Assembly (NCBI GenBank): GCA_012032575.1
Contig: JAAUSP010000357.1
Span: forward strand, 1 to 7,768
Source of the DNA: Anaerolineales bacterium
GTDB taxonomy: Bacteria; Chloroflexota; Anaerolineae; 4572-78; J111
Direction of reading: 5' to 3'
DNA: 7,768 nt
The notes under the pieces were generated by a model. It saw nothing but the letters and a program-made list of their open reading frames with translations. It did no database searches and had not been told where the DNA came from. The position numbers were made by a program, and so were the translations under genes. Shown piece after piece: positions 1 through 4,827 of this stretch. How positions within the stretch are numbered: position 1 is the stretch's first letter; the number at the start of each line of letters is the position of its first letter.

Positions 1-1
1 C

Positions 2-57
2 TGACCATAATTCACCTCTCTGCCTCGAGTGGGCCTGAAGTTCACTCATTATGGTCA
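2..57. repeat. 10-bp perfect inverted repeat at the left edge
   Basis: TGACCATAAT at 2-11 is repeated inverted as ATTATGGTCA at 48-57, leaving a 36-base loop. The sequence between and around the arms (1 to about 100) shows no similarity I recognise to the methyltransferase that follows, and the methyltransferase frame has a TAG at 79-81. It may be the end of an inserted element or a rearrangement scar. On the minus strand an open frame runs off the left edge from ATG at 58 or 49, but it is too short to call a gene. Confidence 0.45.
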
Positions 58-81
58 TTACTTTATCATTATTTTCAGTAG

Positions 82-1385
82 TGCAGAATTGTTCTCTCCG
101 ACAAACTGCTAGGCGACAATTATACTGGTTCACTGCTCAAGCTCTATTCTGGGCGACTTCCAGCTTGTGATTTAGTTTGCTATTGGTTTGAAAAGACAAG
201 AGCGCTAATTTCAGATGGAAAATTGAAACGAGCCGGTTTGCTCGCTACTCAAGCTATTCGTGGTGGTGCAAATAGAAAGGTATTAGAGCAAATTAAGGAT
301 AACGGGGATATATTTTGGGCCTGGGCTGATCGAAATTGGGTTTTGGATGGTGCAATGGTTCACGTTTCTATGATAGGTTTTGATGGTGGAGTTGAAACTA
401 GCCACTATTTGAATGATGTCCCAGTAAATTCCATCAATGCAAATTTAACTGCTTTAACTGATTTGACAAAAGCACTTTCTTTACAGGAAAACGCAAAAAT
501 ATCATTTATGGGAGATATTAAAGTTGGCCCATTTGATATTAGCGAGACTTTAGCCAACAAAATGCTTAACTCGATAGGGAATCCAAATGGGCGACCTAAT
601 AGTGATGTTATCCGACCTTGGGTCAATGGTTTAGATATTACACAACGCCCACGCCACATGTGGATAATTGATTTCGGTATAGATATGCTTGAAGAACAAG
701 CTTCTCTGTATGAAGCTCCTTTTGAATATGTTAGGGAACATGTGAAACCAACGCGGATCGGCAACAGAATGAAAAGACGGGAAGAACTTTGGTGGATACA
801 TGGTGATGCAGCACCGCGAGTTCGCGAAGCTTTGTTTCCTCTAAAAAGATATATTGCAACGCCAAGAGTAACAAAGCATAGGTTGTTTGTATTTTGCCTT
901 CTGAGACTTTGCCGGATGGTCAGTTAATTGTGTTCGCTCGTCAAGATGATTATTTTTTTGGTGTTCTACACTCCATTATCCACGAACTTTGGGCACGTGC
1001 AACTGGTACACAACTCCGTGAAGTTGAAAGCGGTTTTCGCTACACTCCCACCACCACCTTTGAAACCTTCCCCTTCCCCTGGCCGCCGGGCCAAGAACCC
1101 AAAGACGATCCCCGCGTTGAAGCCATCGCCCAGGCCGCCCGTGAACTGGTTCAACTACGAGACAACTGGCTCAATCCGCCAGACCTGACAGGTCTTAAAG
1201 ACCTGTCAGGTCTAAAACAGCGGACGCTGACCAACCTGTACAACCAGCGTCCCACCTGGCTTAAAAATGCGCACGAGAAGCTGGATCGGGCCGTGTTCGC
1301 TGCTTACGGCTGGCCTCACGATCTAGCCGACGAGGAGATTTTGGCTCGGCTGCTGGCGTTGAATTTGGAGAGAGCCGAAGGATAG
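82..1385 (+). pseudogene. C-terminal part of a class I SAM-dependent DNA methyltransferase (type IIG/MmeI-like), 5'-truncated and frameshifted
   Basis: This is the C-terminal part of a large DNA methyltransferase of the MmeI/Eco57I-like class, which methylates adenine in a specific DNA site and sometimes carries nuclease activity on the same chain. Family-type blocks in order are DLVCYWFEK (169-195), GLLATQAIRGGANRKVL (from 235), RPWVNGLDIT (613-642), TPRVTKHRLFVF (859-894) and, in the next frame, GFRYTPTTTFETFPFP (1032-1079), then a helical tail ending at TAG 1383-1385. The frame changes at TTTT 892-895: one extra T gives a continuous VFLPSETLPDG. The frame is open from 82, but recognisable homology starts only near 106. 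The SAM-binding and NPPF catalytic motifs that should lie upstream are absent, so this copy cannot be active as it stands. There is no credible start codon; TTG at 223 lies inside conserved sequence. The gene is AT-rich to about 1040 and GC-rich after that. The family call is firm; whether the gene is decayed or mis-sequenced is open. Confidence 0.85.
1181..1213. repeat. 33-bp near-perfect palindrome inserted in frame in the methyltransferase
   Basis: The left arm AGACCTGACAGGTCTT (1181-1196) and the right arm AAGACCTGTCAGGTCT (1198-1213) are exact reverse complements around one central base. Each arm is itself nearly palindromic. It is translated as DLTGLKDLSGLK, which sits between NWLNPP and QRTLTNLYNQRP, where other members of the family are expected to have a short ordinary linker (from memory). 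It looks like a small mobile palindrome tolerated because it keeps the frame open. A weaker relative lies at 2383-2421. Confidence 0.8.
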
Positions 1386-1388
1386 TAG

Positions 1389-1477
1389 AACGCAGATGAA
1401 CGCTGATAAACGCAGATTTACGCAGAAACATTTATAAAAATCAGCGAAAATCTGGCGAATCTGCGTTATCTGCGTCC
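1389..1477. repeat. Intergenic CGCAGAT/ATCTGCG dispersed-type repeat
   Basis: The spacer between the methyltransferase and the NERD gene is made of AACGCAGAT, AACGCTGAT and AACGCAGAT copies (1389-1417), then AATCTGCGTT and ATCTGCGTCC in the opposite orientation (1458-1477). It can therefore fold into a long imperfect hairpin. It lacks a T-run, so it is not a typical terminator. The look is that of a dispersed repeat found many times in one genome, but only one copy lies in this window. Confidence 0.65.
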
Positions 1478-1521
1478 AAATTTGGGCCGGTTATGAAAAT
1501 GCAAGTAGGATAAAGTAACTT

Positions 1522-2349
1522 ATGACCGTTGAACTCTGGATTGGTCAAACTTTTGAAACACCTTATGAACGAGACGCCCTGACTCAATTTATGGCCGATA
1601 TGGAAGCGGTTTACGGGCCAACCGATGAACTATGCCTGGTATTAGCCAACTATAACGCGCTGGGCAGCCAGGTTGATTTAACGGTGCTCAAACAAGACGC
1701 GGTTATCGTGATCGAGTTGAAAGGCACCGAAGAACCGTTCAAGGCGTATGAAAACGGTCTCTGGCTGACCATTCCTAACCAAAAAAAGATTGGCACAGGC
1801 GACCGCAACCCTTTTGAACAGGTCAAGAGTTATCGTCTCCGCTGGGCCGAATTGCTGCGGGTTAATCGGGATAAATTTGCTGCTTTAGACCAGGCAGAGG
1901 AAATCGTATTTTTCAATGTAAATGCTGTCGTCGCGGTCAGTCCAGCCCTCCATCCTGATACGGAAGACCATTTACCCAGATTGATCTGGTTTAAGCTGGT
2001 GGGCCTGGATAAACTGGTTGATCTGGTCTATAAAGAATCGAGTTCCAGACTGCGATTTTCCGAGGCAGAACTGCGAACTTTAGCCAGGGATATTTTACGT
2101 CTGAAACAGACACCTATTCCCAAACCCCAAAAACCTGTCTTGCGCAAGCTCAAAAGCGCAGAAGTAAGAGAACAAGAGTTACGCCTTGAACAGCGGTTAC
2201 AAGAAGTCGAAGTCCTGCTAACCAAATTACACCAGTGGGAAAAAGAATTATTACAGCACCATCGTTCTTCCCAAATCAGCAATAATCTATACCTGGCAAT
2301 TTTGGGTGTAATTATCCTGGGGATGCTCTGGCTTGTACTGAGTCGTTAA
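1522..2349 (+). CDS. NERD-domain nuclease-like protein with C-terminal membrane anchor
   Basis: This is a 275-residue protein. Residues 1-130 match the NERD (nuclease-related) domain, a relative of the PD-(D/E)xK nuclease fold: D52 in QVDLTVL, then E65 and K67 in VIVIELKG, and NPFEQVKSY with Q100. These are the positions expected of the active site. Residues 170-250 are charged and helical, with heptad-like leucines (about 205-245), suggesting a coiled coil. Residues 255-273 form one hydrophobic helix ending two residues before the stop, so the protein is probably tail-anchored with the nuclease domain in the cytoplasm. ATG 1522 is chosen because the domain begins almost at once; AGGA at 1507-1510 is a weak, somewhat distant ribosome-binding site. 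It lies 136 bases after the methyltransferase on the same strand, so a shared defence role is possible but not shown. A terminator follows at 2466-2498. The function of most NERD proteins is unknown. Confidence 0.85.
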   Translation: MTVELWIGQTFETPYERDALTQFMADMEAVYGPTDELCLVLANYNALGSQVDLTVLKQDAVIVIELKGTEEPFKAYENGLWLTIPNQKKIGTGDRNPFEQVKSYRLRWAELLRVNRDKFAALDQAEEIVFFNVNAVVAVSPALHPDTEDHLPRLIWFKLVGLDKLVDLVYKESSSRLRFSEAELRTLARDILRLKQTPIPKPQKPVLRKLKSAEVREQELRLEQRLQEVEVLLTKLHQWEKELLQHHRSSQISNNLYLAILGVIILGMLWLVLSR

Positions 2350-2382
2350 TCGGTCACCATTAACGGGTTGCCTCAGATTTTA

Positions 2383-2421
2383 AGACCTCATAGGTTTTCG
2401 CGCAGCGTACCTGTGAAGTCT
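2383..2421. repeat. Imperfect hairpin related to the 1181-1213 palindrome
   Basis: AGACCTCATAGGT (2383-2395) pairs with ACCTGTGAAGTCT (2409-2421) at 11 of 13 positions across a 13-base loop. The left arm also matches the arm of the 1181-1213 palindrome (AGACCTGACAGGT) at 11 of 13 positions. It may be a diverged member of the same repeat family, located just after the NERD gene. Confidence 0.5.
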
Positions 2422-2465
2422 ATCTCCTGAAAATTGGGATGCGCCTCAATAAACGATTGCGGAAT

Positions 2466-2498
2466 AAAAGAGCCAGCCGGTTCAGGCTGGCTCTTTTT
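2466..2498 (+). terminator. Rho-independent terminator, probably bidirectional
   Basis: AGAGCCAGCC (2469-2478) pairs perfectly with GGCTGGCTCT (2485-2494) around the loop GGTTCA, followed by a T-run to 2498. The A-run before the stem (2466-2469) means it could also stop transcription from the other strand. It lies 117 bases after the NERD gene, with no other gene between. Confidence 0.85.
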
Positions 2499-2512
2499 AT
2501 TTGAACATCCGG

Positions 2513-2616
2513 TTTTATAGGCTGAAACCTATACTTTCATAGGCTGAAACGCATGCTTTTATAGGCTGAAACGCATGCTTTCATAGGCTGAAACGCATGC
2601 TTTCATAGGCTGAAAA
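2513..2616. repeat. 22-bp direct tandem repeat, about five copies
   Basis: Units begin at 2513, 2535, 2557, 2579 and 2601 with a core of ATAGGCTGAAACGCATGC. Units 2-4 are identical apart from one C/T difference. Unit 1 has CCTATAC in place of CGCATGC, which turns it into a small hairpin (ATAGG/CCTAT). Unit 5 is cut after 16 bases. Units abut with no spacers, so this is not a CRISPR array. Confidence 0.9.
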
Positions 2617-2665
2617 TTGGCATTTAACCGAATGGGCTTGCTCAGAACTTCGAGGGGTTAGCGAT

Positions 2666-2743
2666 AACGTGATGCGTGAGCATTCTTATCACGCATCACG
2701 CATCACGCATCACGTATCACGCATCACGCATCACGCATCACGT
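2666..2743. repeat. ATCACGC heptamer array with inverted left arm
   Basis: Eight abutting 7-bp units of ATCACGC run from 2688 to 2743; the fourth and eighth are ATCACGT. The segment AACGTGATGCGTGA at 2666-2679 carries the same heptamer in the opposite orientation, so 13 bases (2667-2679) pair with the end of the array (2731-2743). The same element, with a perfect inverted repeat, recurs at 4696-4753, making this a dispersed family with variable copy number. Confidence 0.9.
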
Positions 2744-2779
2744 ATTTTACCTTCTTTATGCAACATTAACGCCTCCTTT
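2731..2779 (-). other. Orphan ribosome-binding site and 11-codon ORF running into the heptamer array
   Basis: On the minus strand AAAGGAGG (2779-2772), a full anti-SD match, stands five bases before ATG at 2766. Translation gives MLHKEGKIRDA and then stops at TGA (2733-2731) inside the ATCACGC array. Either this is the start of a gene whose body was replaced by the repeat, or it is a tiny ORF. I do not recognise the peptide. The strength of the ribosome-binding site is the only reason to list it. Confidence 0.35.
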
Positions 2780-2811
2780 AGCTAAATTTTATGGAACTTA
2801 AGTACCAAAGC

Positions 2812-2820
2812 TGCTATGAT
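2812..2820 (+). promoter_or_regulatory. Candidate extended -10 promoter for the HU-like gene
   Basis: TGCTATGAT fits an extended -10 box (TGn before TATGAT), with only a weak -35 (TGGAAC, 2792-2797) 17 bases upstream. It would start transcription near 2827, giving a leader of about 145 bases that contains the 2842-2933 hairpin and reaches the ATG at 2974. It is the only promoter-like match I see before that gene. Confidence 0.35.
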
Positions 2821-2841
2821 AGGGCCATTAACAATTTTAAC

Positions 2842-2933
2842 GTATCTTCTCAATAATTCGGGGTAGGGGCACGGCTTCGCGCCTGCCTCTGGGGGCGACC
2901 GCAAGGGTTCGCCCCTACATCTTGAGAAGATAC
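2842..2933. repeat. Nested inverted-repeat element in the HU leader
   Basis: Outer arms GTATCTTCTCAA (2842-2853) and TTGAGAAGATAC (2922-2933) are perfect inverses. Inner arms GTAGGGGC (2863-2870) and GCCCCTAC (2911-2918) are also perfect inverses, and the centre is GC-rich. The size (92 bases) and two-layer design are those of a small non-coding mobile-type repeat. As part of the HU leader it could fold into a large hairpin, so a regulatory effect is possible. Confidence 0.7.
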
Positions 2934-2973
2934 ATTTTAACCTGATTAAATTTTTAGTAAAGGAGACAAAAAA

Positions 2974-3372
2974 ATGGCGACACTGATTAAAGTATTTCGT
3001 TCTCTTGGCCCCAAAGTTCAACTCAGGGGCACGGTTCCGCAGCGGGAGTTGGCCCAATGGATTTCGATGCGCACCGGGCTGAATCCCAACCAGGTCATGT
3101 TGGTTTTGCAGGAAATGAAAGAAGCCATCCTGTATTTCAACGGCCTGGGGATGAAGGTGAAACTGCCCGGTCTGGGCCTGTTCTCACCCAGTATCAACCG
3201 CGAGGGCCAGTACAACATCAATCTGCGGGTTGACAGTGACCTGCGTAAAGGCATCAATGCCACCGATGCCTACAGCGGGCCGCTGGAAAACCGCCAGAAT
3301 ATCGGCATAGATAACGCCACCCTCAAGGCCCAGTGGGATTTGACCCATCCCGACGATCCGCTGGAATTATAG
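2974..3372 (+). CDS. HU/IHF-like DNA-binding domain protein
   Basis: This 132-residue protein resembles the HU-related DNA-binding domain best known from Bacteroidota 'HU-HIG/histone-like' proteins. Residues about 18-55 (GTVPQRELAQWIS, then NQVMLVLQEMKEAI) form the paired helices. Residues 57-85 (GLGMKVKLPGLGLFSPS) form the start of the beta arm, with the typical pattern of a conserved glycine-rich turn before a strand. After residue 95 comes a tail of about 37 residues, not rich in basic residues, so it differs from classical 90-residue HU. The expected role is binding or bending DNA, probably as a dimer. ATG 2974 has a strong ribosome-binding site, AAAGGAG (2959-2965), eight bases upstream. 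It has its own terminator at 3411-3440 and no partner gene, so it is a single-gene unit. The fold call is fairly sure; the precise role is unknown. Confidence 0.75.
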   Translation: MATLIKVFRSLGPKVQLRGTVPQRELAQWISMRTGLNPNQVMLVLQEMKEAILYFNGLGMKVKLPGLGLFSPSINREGQYNINLRVDSDLRKGINATDAYSGPLENRQNIGIDNATLKAQWDLTHPDDPLEL

Positions 3373-3410
3373 GGGGATGCCCTGCAAAATTCTGGCCGAG
3401 GCTCTATAAG

Positions 3411-3440
3411 AAAGCCCCGCACTTAAAGCGGGGCTTTTTT
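3411..3440 (+). terminator. Rho-independent terminator after the HU-like gene
   Basis: AAAGCCCCGC (3411-3420) pairs with GCGGGGCTTT (3428-3437) around a seven-base loop and is followed by T to 3440. It stands 38 bases after the stop codon of the HU-like gene, the expected place for its terminator. Confidence 0.9.
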
Positions 3441-3462
3441 GGTTAACCGGCATATCGGGCCT

Positions 3463-3490
3463 TTGGTTTATCTATTAGTTATGATACAAT
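3463..3490 (+). promoter_or_regulatory. Promoter-like sequence with no gene behind it
   Basis: TTGGTT (3463-3468) and TACAAT (3485-3490) are 16 bases apart and resemble -35 and -10 boxes on the plus strand. The overlapping TATGAT (3480-3485) is an alternative -10. Nothing downstream on this strand codes for a recognisable protein; repeats begin at 3541. It may be a chance match in AT-rich sequence or the promoter of a lost gene. Confidence 0.25.
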
Positions 3491-3540
3491 CCTGAAAATC
3501 TTGTCTAAAATTTTTATTCAGTGGTAATCCTCATGTCATC

Positions 3541-3633
3541 CTTCGACAAGCCCCCTTCGACAGGCCCCCTTCGACAAGCCCCCTTCGACAAGCCCCTTCG
3601 ACAAGCTCAGGACACGGCTTTGACAGGCTCAGG
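3541..3633. repeat. TTCGACAAGCCCCC tandem repeat
   Basis: Four head-to-tail units of about 14 bases (from 3542, 3556, 3570 and 3584) with consensus TTCGACAAGCCCCC are followed by a diverged unit TTCGACAAGCTCAG (3597-3610) and a last partial one, TTGACAGGCTCAG (3620-3632). The unit ends CTCAGGA look like the end of a dispersed repeat, with the tandem expansion at its start. Open frames here on the minus strand are by-products of the repeat. Confidence 0.85.
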
Positions 3634-3688
3634 AAGTTCTCAGGATAGGTTTTGAGGCCATACCCACTGCGCTGCATCGGCCTCGGAG

Positions 3689-3715
3689 ATTTCTCCCCGC
3701 TTGGCGGGTCGAAAT
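3689..3715. repeat. Small hairpin ATTTC/GAAAT with CCCGC/GCGGG stem
   Basis: ATTTC (3689-3693) and GAAAT (3711-3715) flank a CCCGC-TTG-GCGGG stem-loop (3696-3708), so the 27 bases fold on themselves with two-base internal loops. It has the look of the short 'GAGATTTCTC...GAAATGACA' repeats that are scattered in some bacterial genomes (from memory). Only one copy is seen here. Confidence 0.5.
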
Positions 3716-3773
3716 GACATGGCTGAATAGTTACCCTGGCAAAAGGCCCGGGAAATTGAAGCGGGGTAGAACC

Positions 3774-3852
3774 AATACTTTTCAAATAAGACTGTAGCAT
3801 CGGGCCTTGTGCCCGCCCACAAGGGGCTAAACTACGTTATTTGAAAAGTATT
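3774..3852. repeat. 79-bp nested inverted-repeat element
   Basis: AATACTTTTCAAATA (3774-3788) and TATTTGAAAAGTATT (3838-3852) are perfect 15-bp inverses. Inside them GTAG/CTAC and CCTTGTG/CACAAGG pair as inner stems. This is the same two-layer plan as 2842-2933 and 3863-3943, but the arms differ in sequence. There is no coding capacity inside. It is probably a miniature non-autonomous element or a transcribed hairpin. Confidence 0.75.
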
Positions 3853-3862
3853 GTGTTTAGAA

Positions 3863-3943
3863 CCTATCCGAAAACTAGCGGGTCGGGCTTTCACGCCCGA
3901 CCAATGGCGGCGTGGGAGCGCCGCTGCTGGGTTTTCGGATAGG
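3863..3943. repeat. 81-bp nested inverted repeat abutting the stop of the membrane protein gene
   Basis: Outer arms CCTATCCGAAAAC (3863-3875) and GTTTTCGGATAGG (3931-3943) enclose two further hairpins, GGTCGGGC/GCCCGACC and GGCGGCG/CGCCGC, so it can fold into a branched three-way structure. It ends three bases from the stop codon of the minus-strand gene at 3947, so its RNA form may act as the 3' end or a stabiliser of that message. There is no T-run typical of an intrinsic terminator. Confidence 0.7.
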
Positions 3944-3946
3944 CTT

Positions 3947-4648
3947 TTAATACGGAAACGCGGCGGCCAGAGCTTGCTGAGTGGCGCTGATGGGTGAGGT
4001 TACGGCGACAAAGTAGCGGTCGTTGTTCCAGGCCAGGCCGTAAGCTCTATCGCCAAAATCGGGGGCGGACCACTGAATGTAATTTTCTTCGATGTAAAGT
4101 CGCTCTTTCCATTCGGTCACAGTGGTACGCTCTTCCAGCAGCTTTTTGTAGTTTTCCAGGTAGCGCCGGGCGTTGATGTAGGATTTAGCCTGAATCATGA
4201 TGACTGTGGCCGGGTTGCCAATCCCGTCCAAGTAAGTGCCCTGCACAATATCCGCGCCGACAAAGGGATCTACAAAGACCTTCTCTTTTCGCAAATCAAC
4301 CAATTTAAATTCAGCTACAGCACGGGGCATGGCGTCTTCCAGGAATTTATTACTGGGTGGGGTGGGTCGCTCTTCGATGCCGTAGGGAGCGGGGTCATCC
4401 AAATTTTCGGGAACAACCAGATTGGCCGGGGTGCAAAACCAGAAGCCAATCGCCAGCAAAATAAGCGAAATCACCATAAAGCGAATAGCCGAGCGGCGCT
4501 GCTGGGCCGGTGTTTCCATAGTAGCTACATCATCTACCAGTTCCGGGTTATAACCCTGCGGGGCAATCAGCGACTCCAATTCGGGGTCGGGCGGACCTTC
4601 CGCCGCCTGAAGCTCTGAATCTTTGGGGCGATTGTTATTATCAGACAT
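3947..4648 (-). CDS. Unrecognised single-pass membrane protein
   Basis: I do not recognise this 233-residue protein. Residues 1-50 are hydrophilic, acidic and proline-rich. R51, R52 and R56 precede one hydrophobic helix at about 55-72 (FMVISLILLAIGFWF), which by the positive-inside rule puts the N-terminus in the cytoplasm and the remaining 160 residues outside. The outer part starts with a proline-rich linker (about 79-100), then a compact mixed domain with GTYLDGIGNPATVIMIQ (137-153) and ends YFVAVTSPISATQQALAAAFPY-like at 212-233, suggesting strands and a last helix. There is no lipobox, catalytic motif or cysteine pair. The start at 4648 is chosen as the first ATG; GAGAAGG directly touches the ATG, which is unusually close for a ribosome-binding site. 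The gene stands alone: the heptamer repeat 4696-4753 separates it from the sugar cluster, and a hairpin lies straight after the stop. It is a real gene by length and composition, function unknown. Confidence 0.7.
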   Translation of the reverse strand: MSDNNNRPKDSELQAAEGPPDPELESLIAPQGYNPELVDDVATMETPAQQRRSAIRFMVISLILLAIGFWFCTPANLVVPENLDDPAPYGIEERPTPPSNKFLEDAMPRAVAEFKLVDLRKEKVFVDPFVGADIVQGTYLDGIGNPATVIMIQAKSYINARRYLENYKKLLEERTTVTEWKERLYIEENYIQWSAPDFGDRAYGLAWNNDRYFVAVTSPISATQQALAAAFPY

Positions 4649-4695
4649 CCTTCTCTAACCTGTTTTGGATCTTTCGGAATTCCGGGAGGCAGAAT

Positions 4696-4753
4696 AACGT
4701 GATGCGTGATGCGTGACCATATTAATCACGTATCACGCATCACGCATCACGTT
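4696..4753. repeat. Second ATCACGC element, perfect 21-bp inverted repeat
   Basis: The 21-base left arm (4696-4716, beginning AACGTGATGCGTGA) is exactly inverse to the right arm (4733-4753, ending ATCACGTT), with a 16-base loop. Both arms are built of the same heptamer as 2666-2743; the right side holds four units (4725-4752). The copy number differs between the two copies (four against eight), so the unit number varies. It lies between the HAD gene and the start of the membrane protein gene, within the likely promoter region of the latter. Confidence 0.9.
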
Positions 4754-4827
4754 CAAATTCCACGCAGTCCTGGAGAATTCCTATTTTAATAGTATGGGCA
4801 GGATTATACTCAATAATTCCGGGGCAA

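Noticed and set aside
1..58. Minus-strand gene running off the left edge from ATG 58 or 49
   Set aside because: Only 19 codons, no clear ribosome-binding site, no family recognised, and the frame overlaps the inverted repeat.
223..225. TTG 223 as the true start of the methyltransferase
   Set aside because: Conserved family sequence (DLVCYWFEK at 169-195) lies upstream in the same frame, so the gene begins earlier.
1389..1477. Terminator for the methyltransferase gene
   Set aside because: The hairpin arms are long and imperfect and no T-run follows on either side.
2513..2743. CRISPR array
   Set aside because: Both repeat blocks are made of abutting units with no unique spacers, and no cas gene is in the window.
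3531..3822. Minus-strand proteins of 60-89 residues
   Set aside because: They are made of the TTCGACAAG repeat and hairpin sequence and have no protein-like composition.
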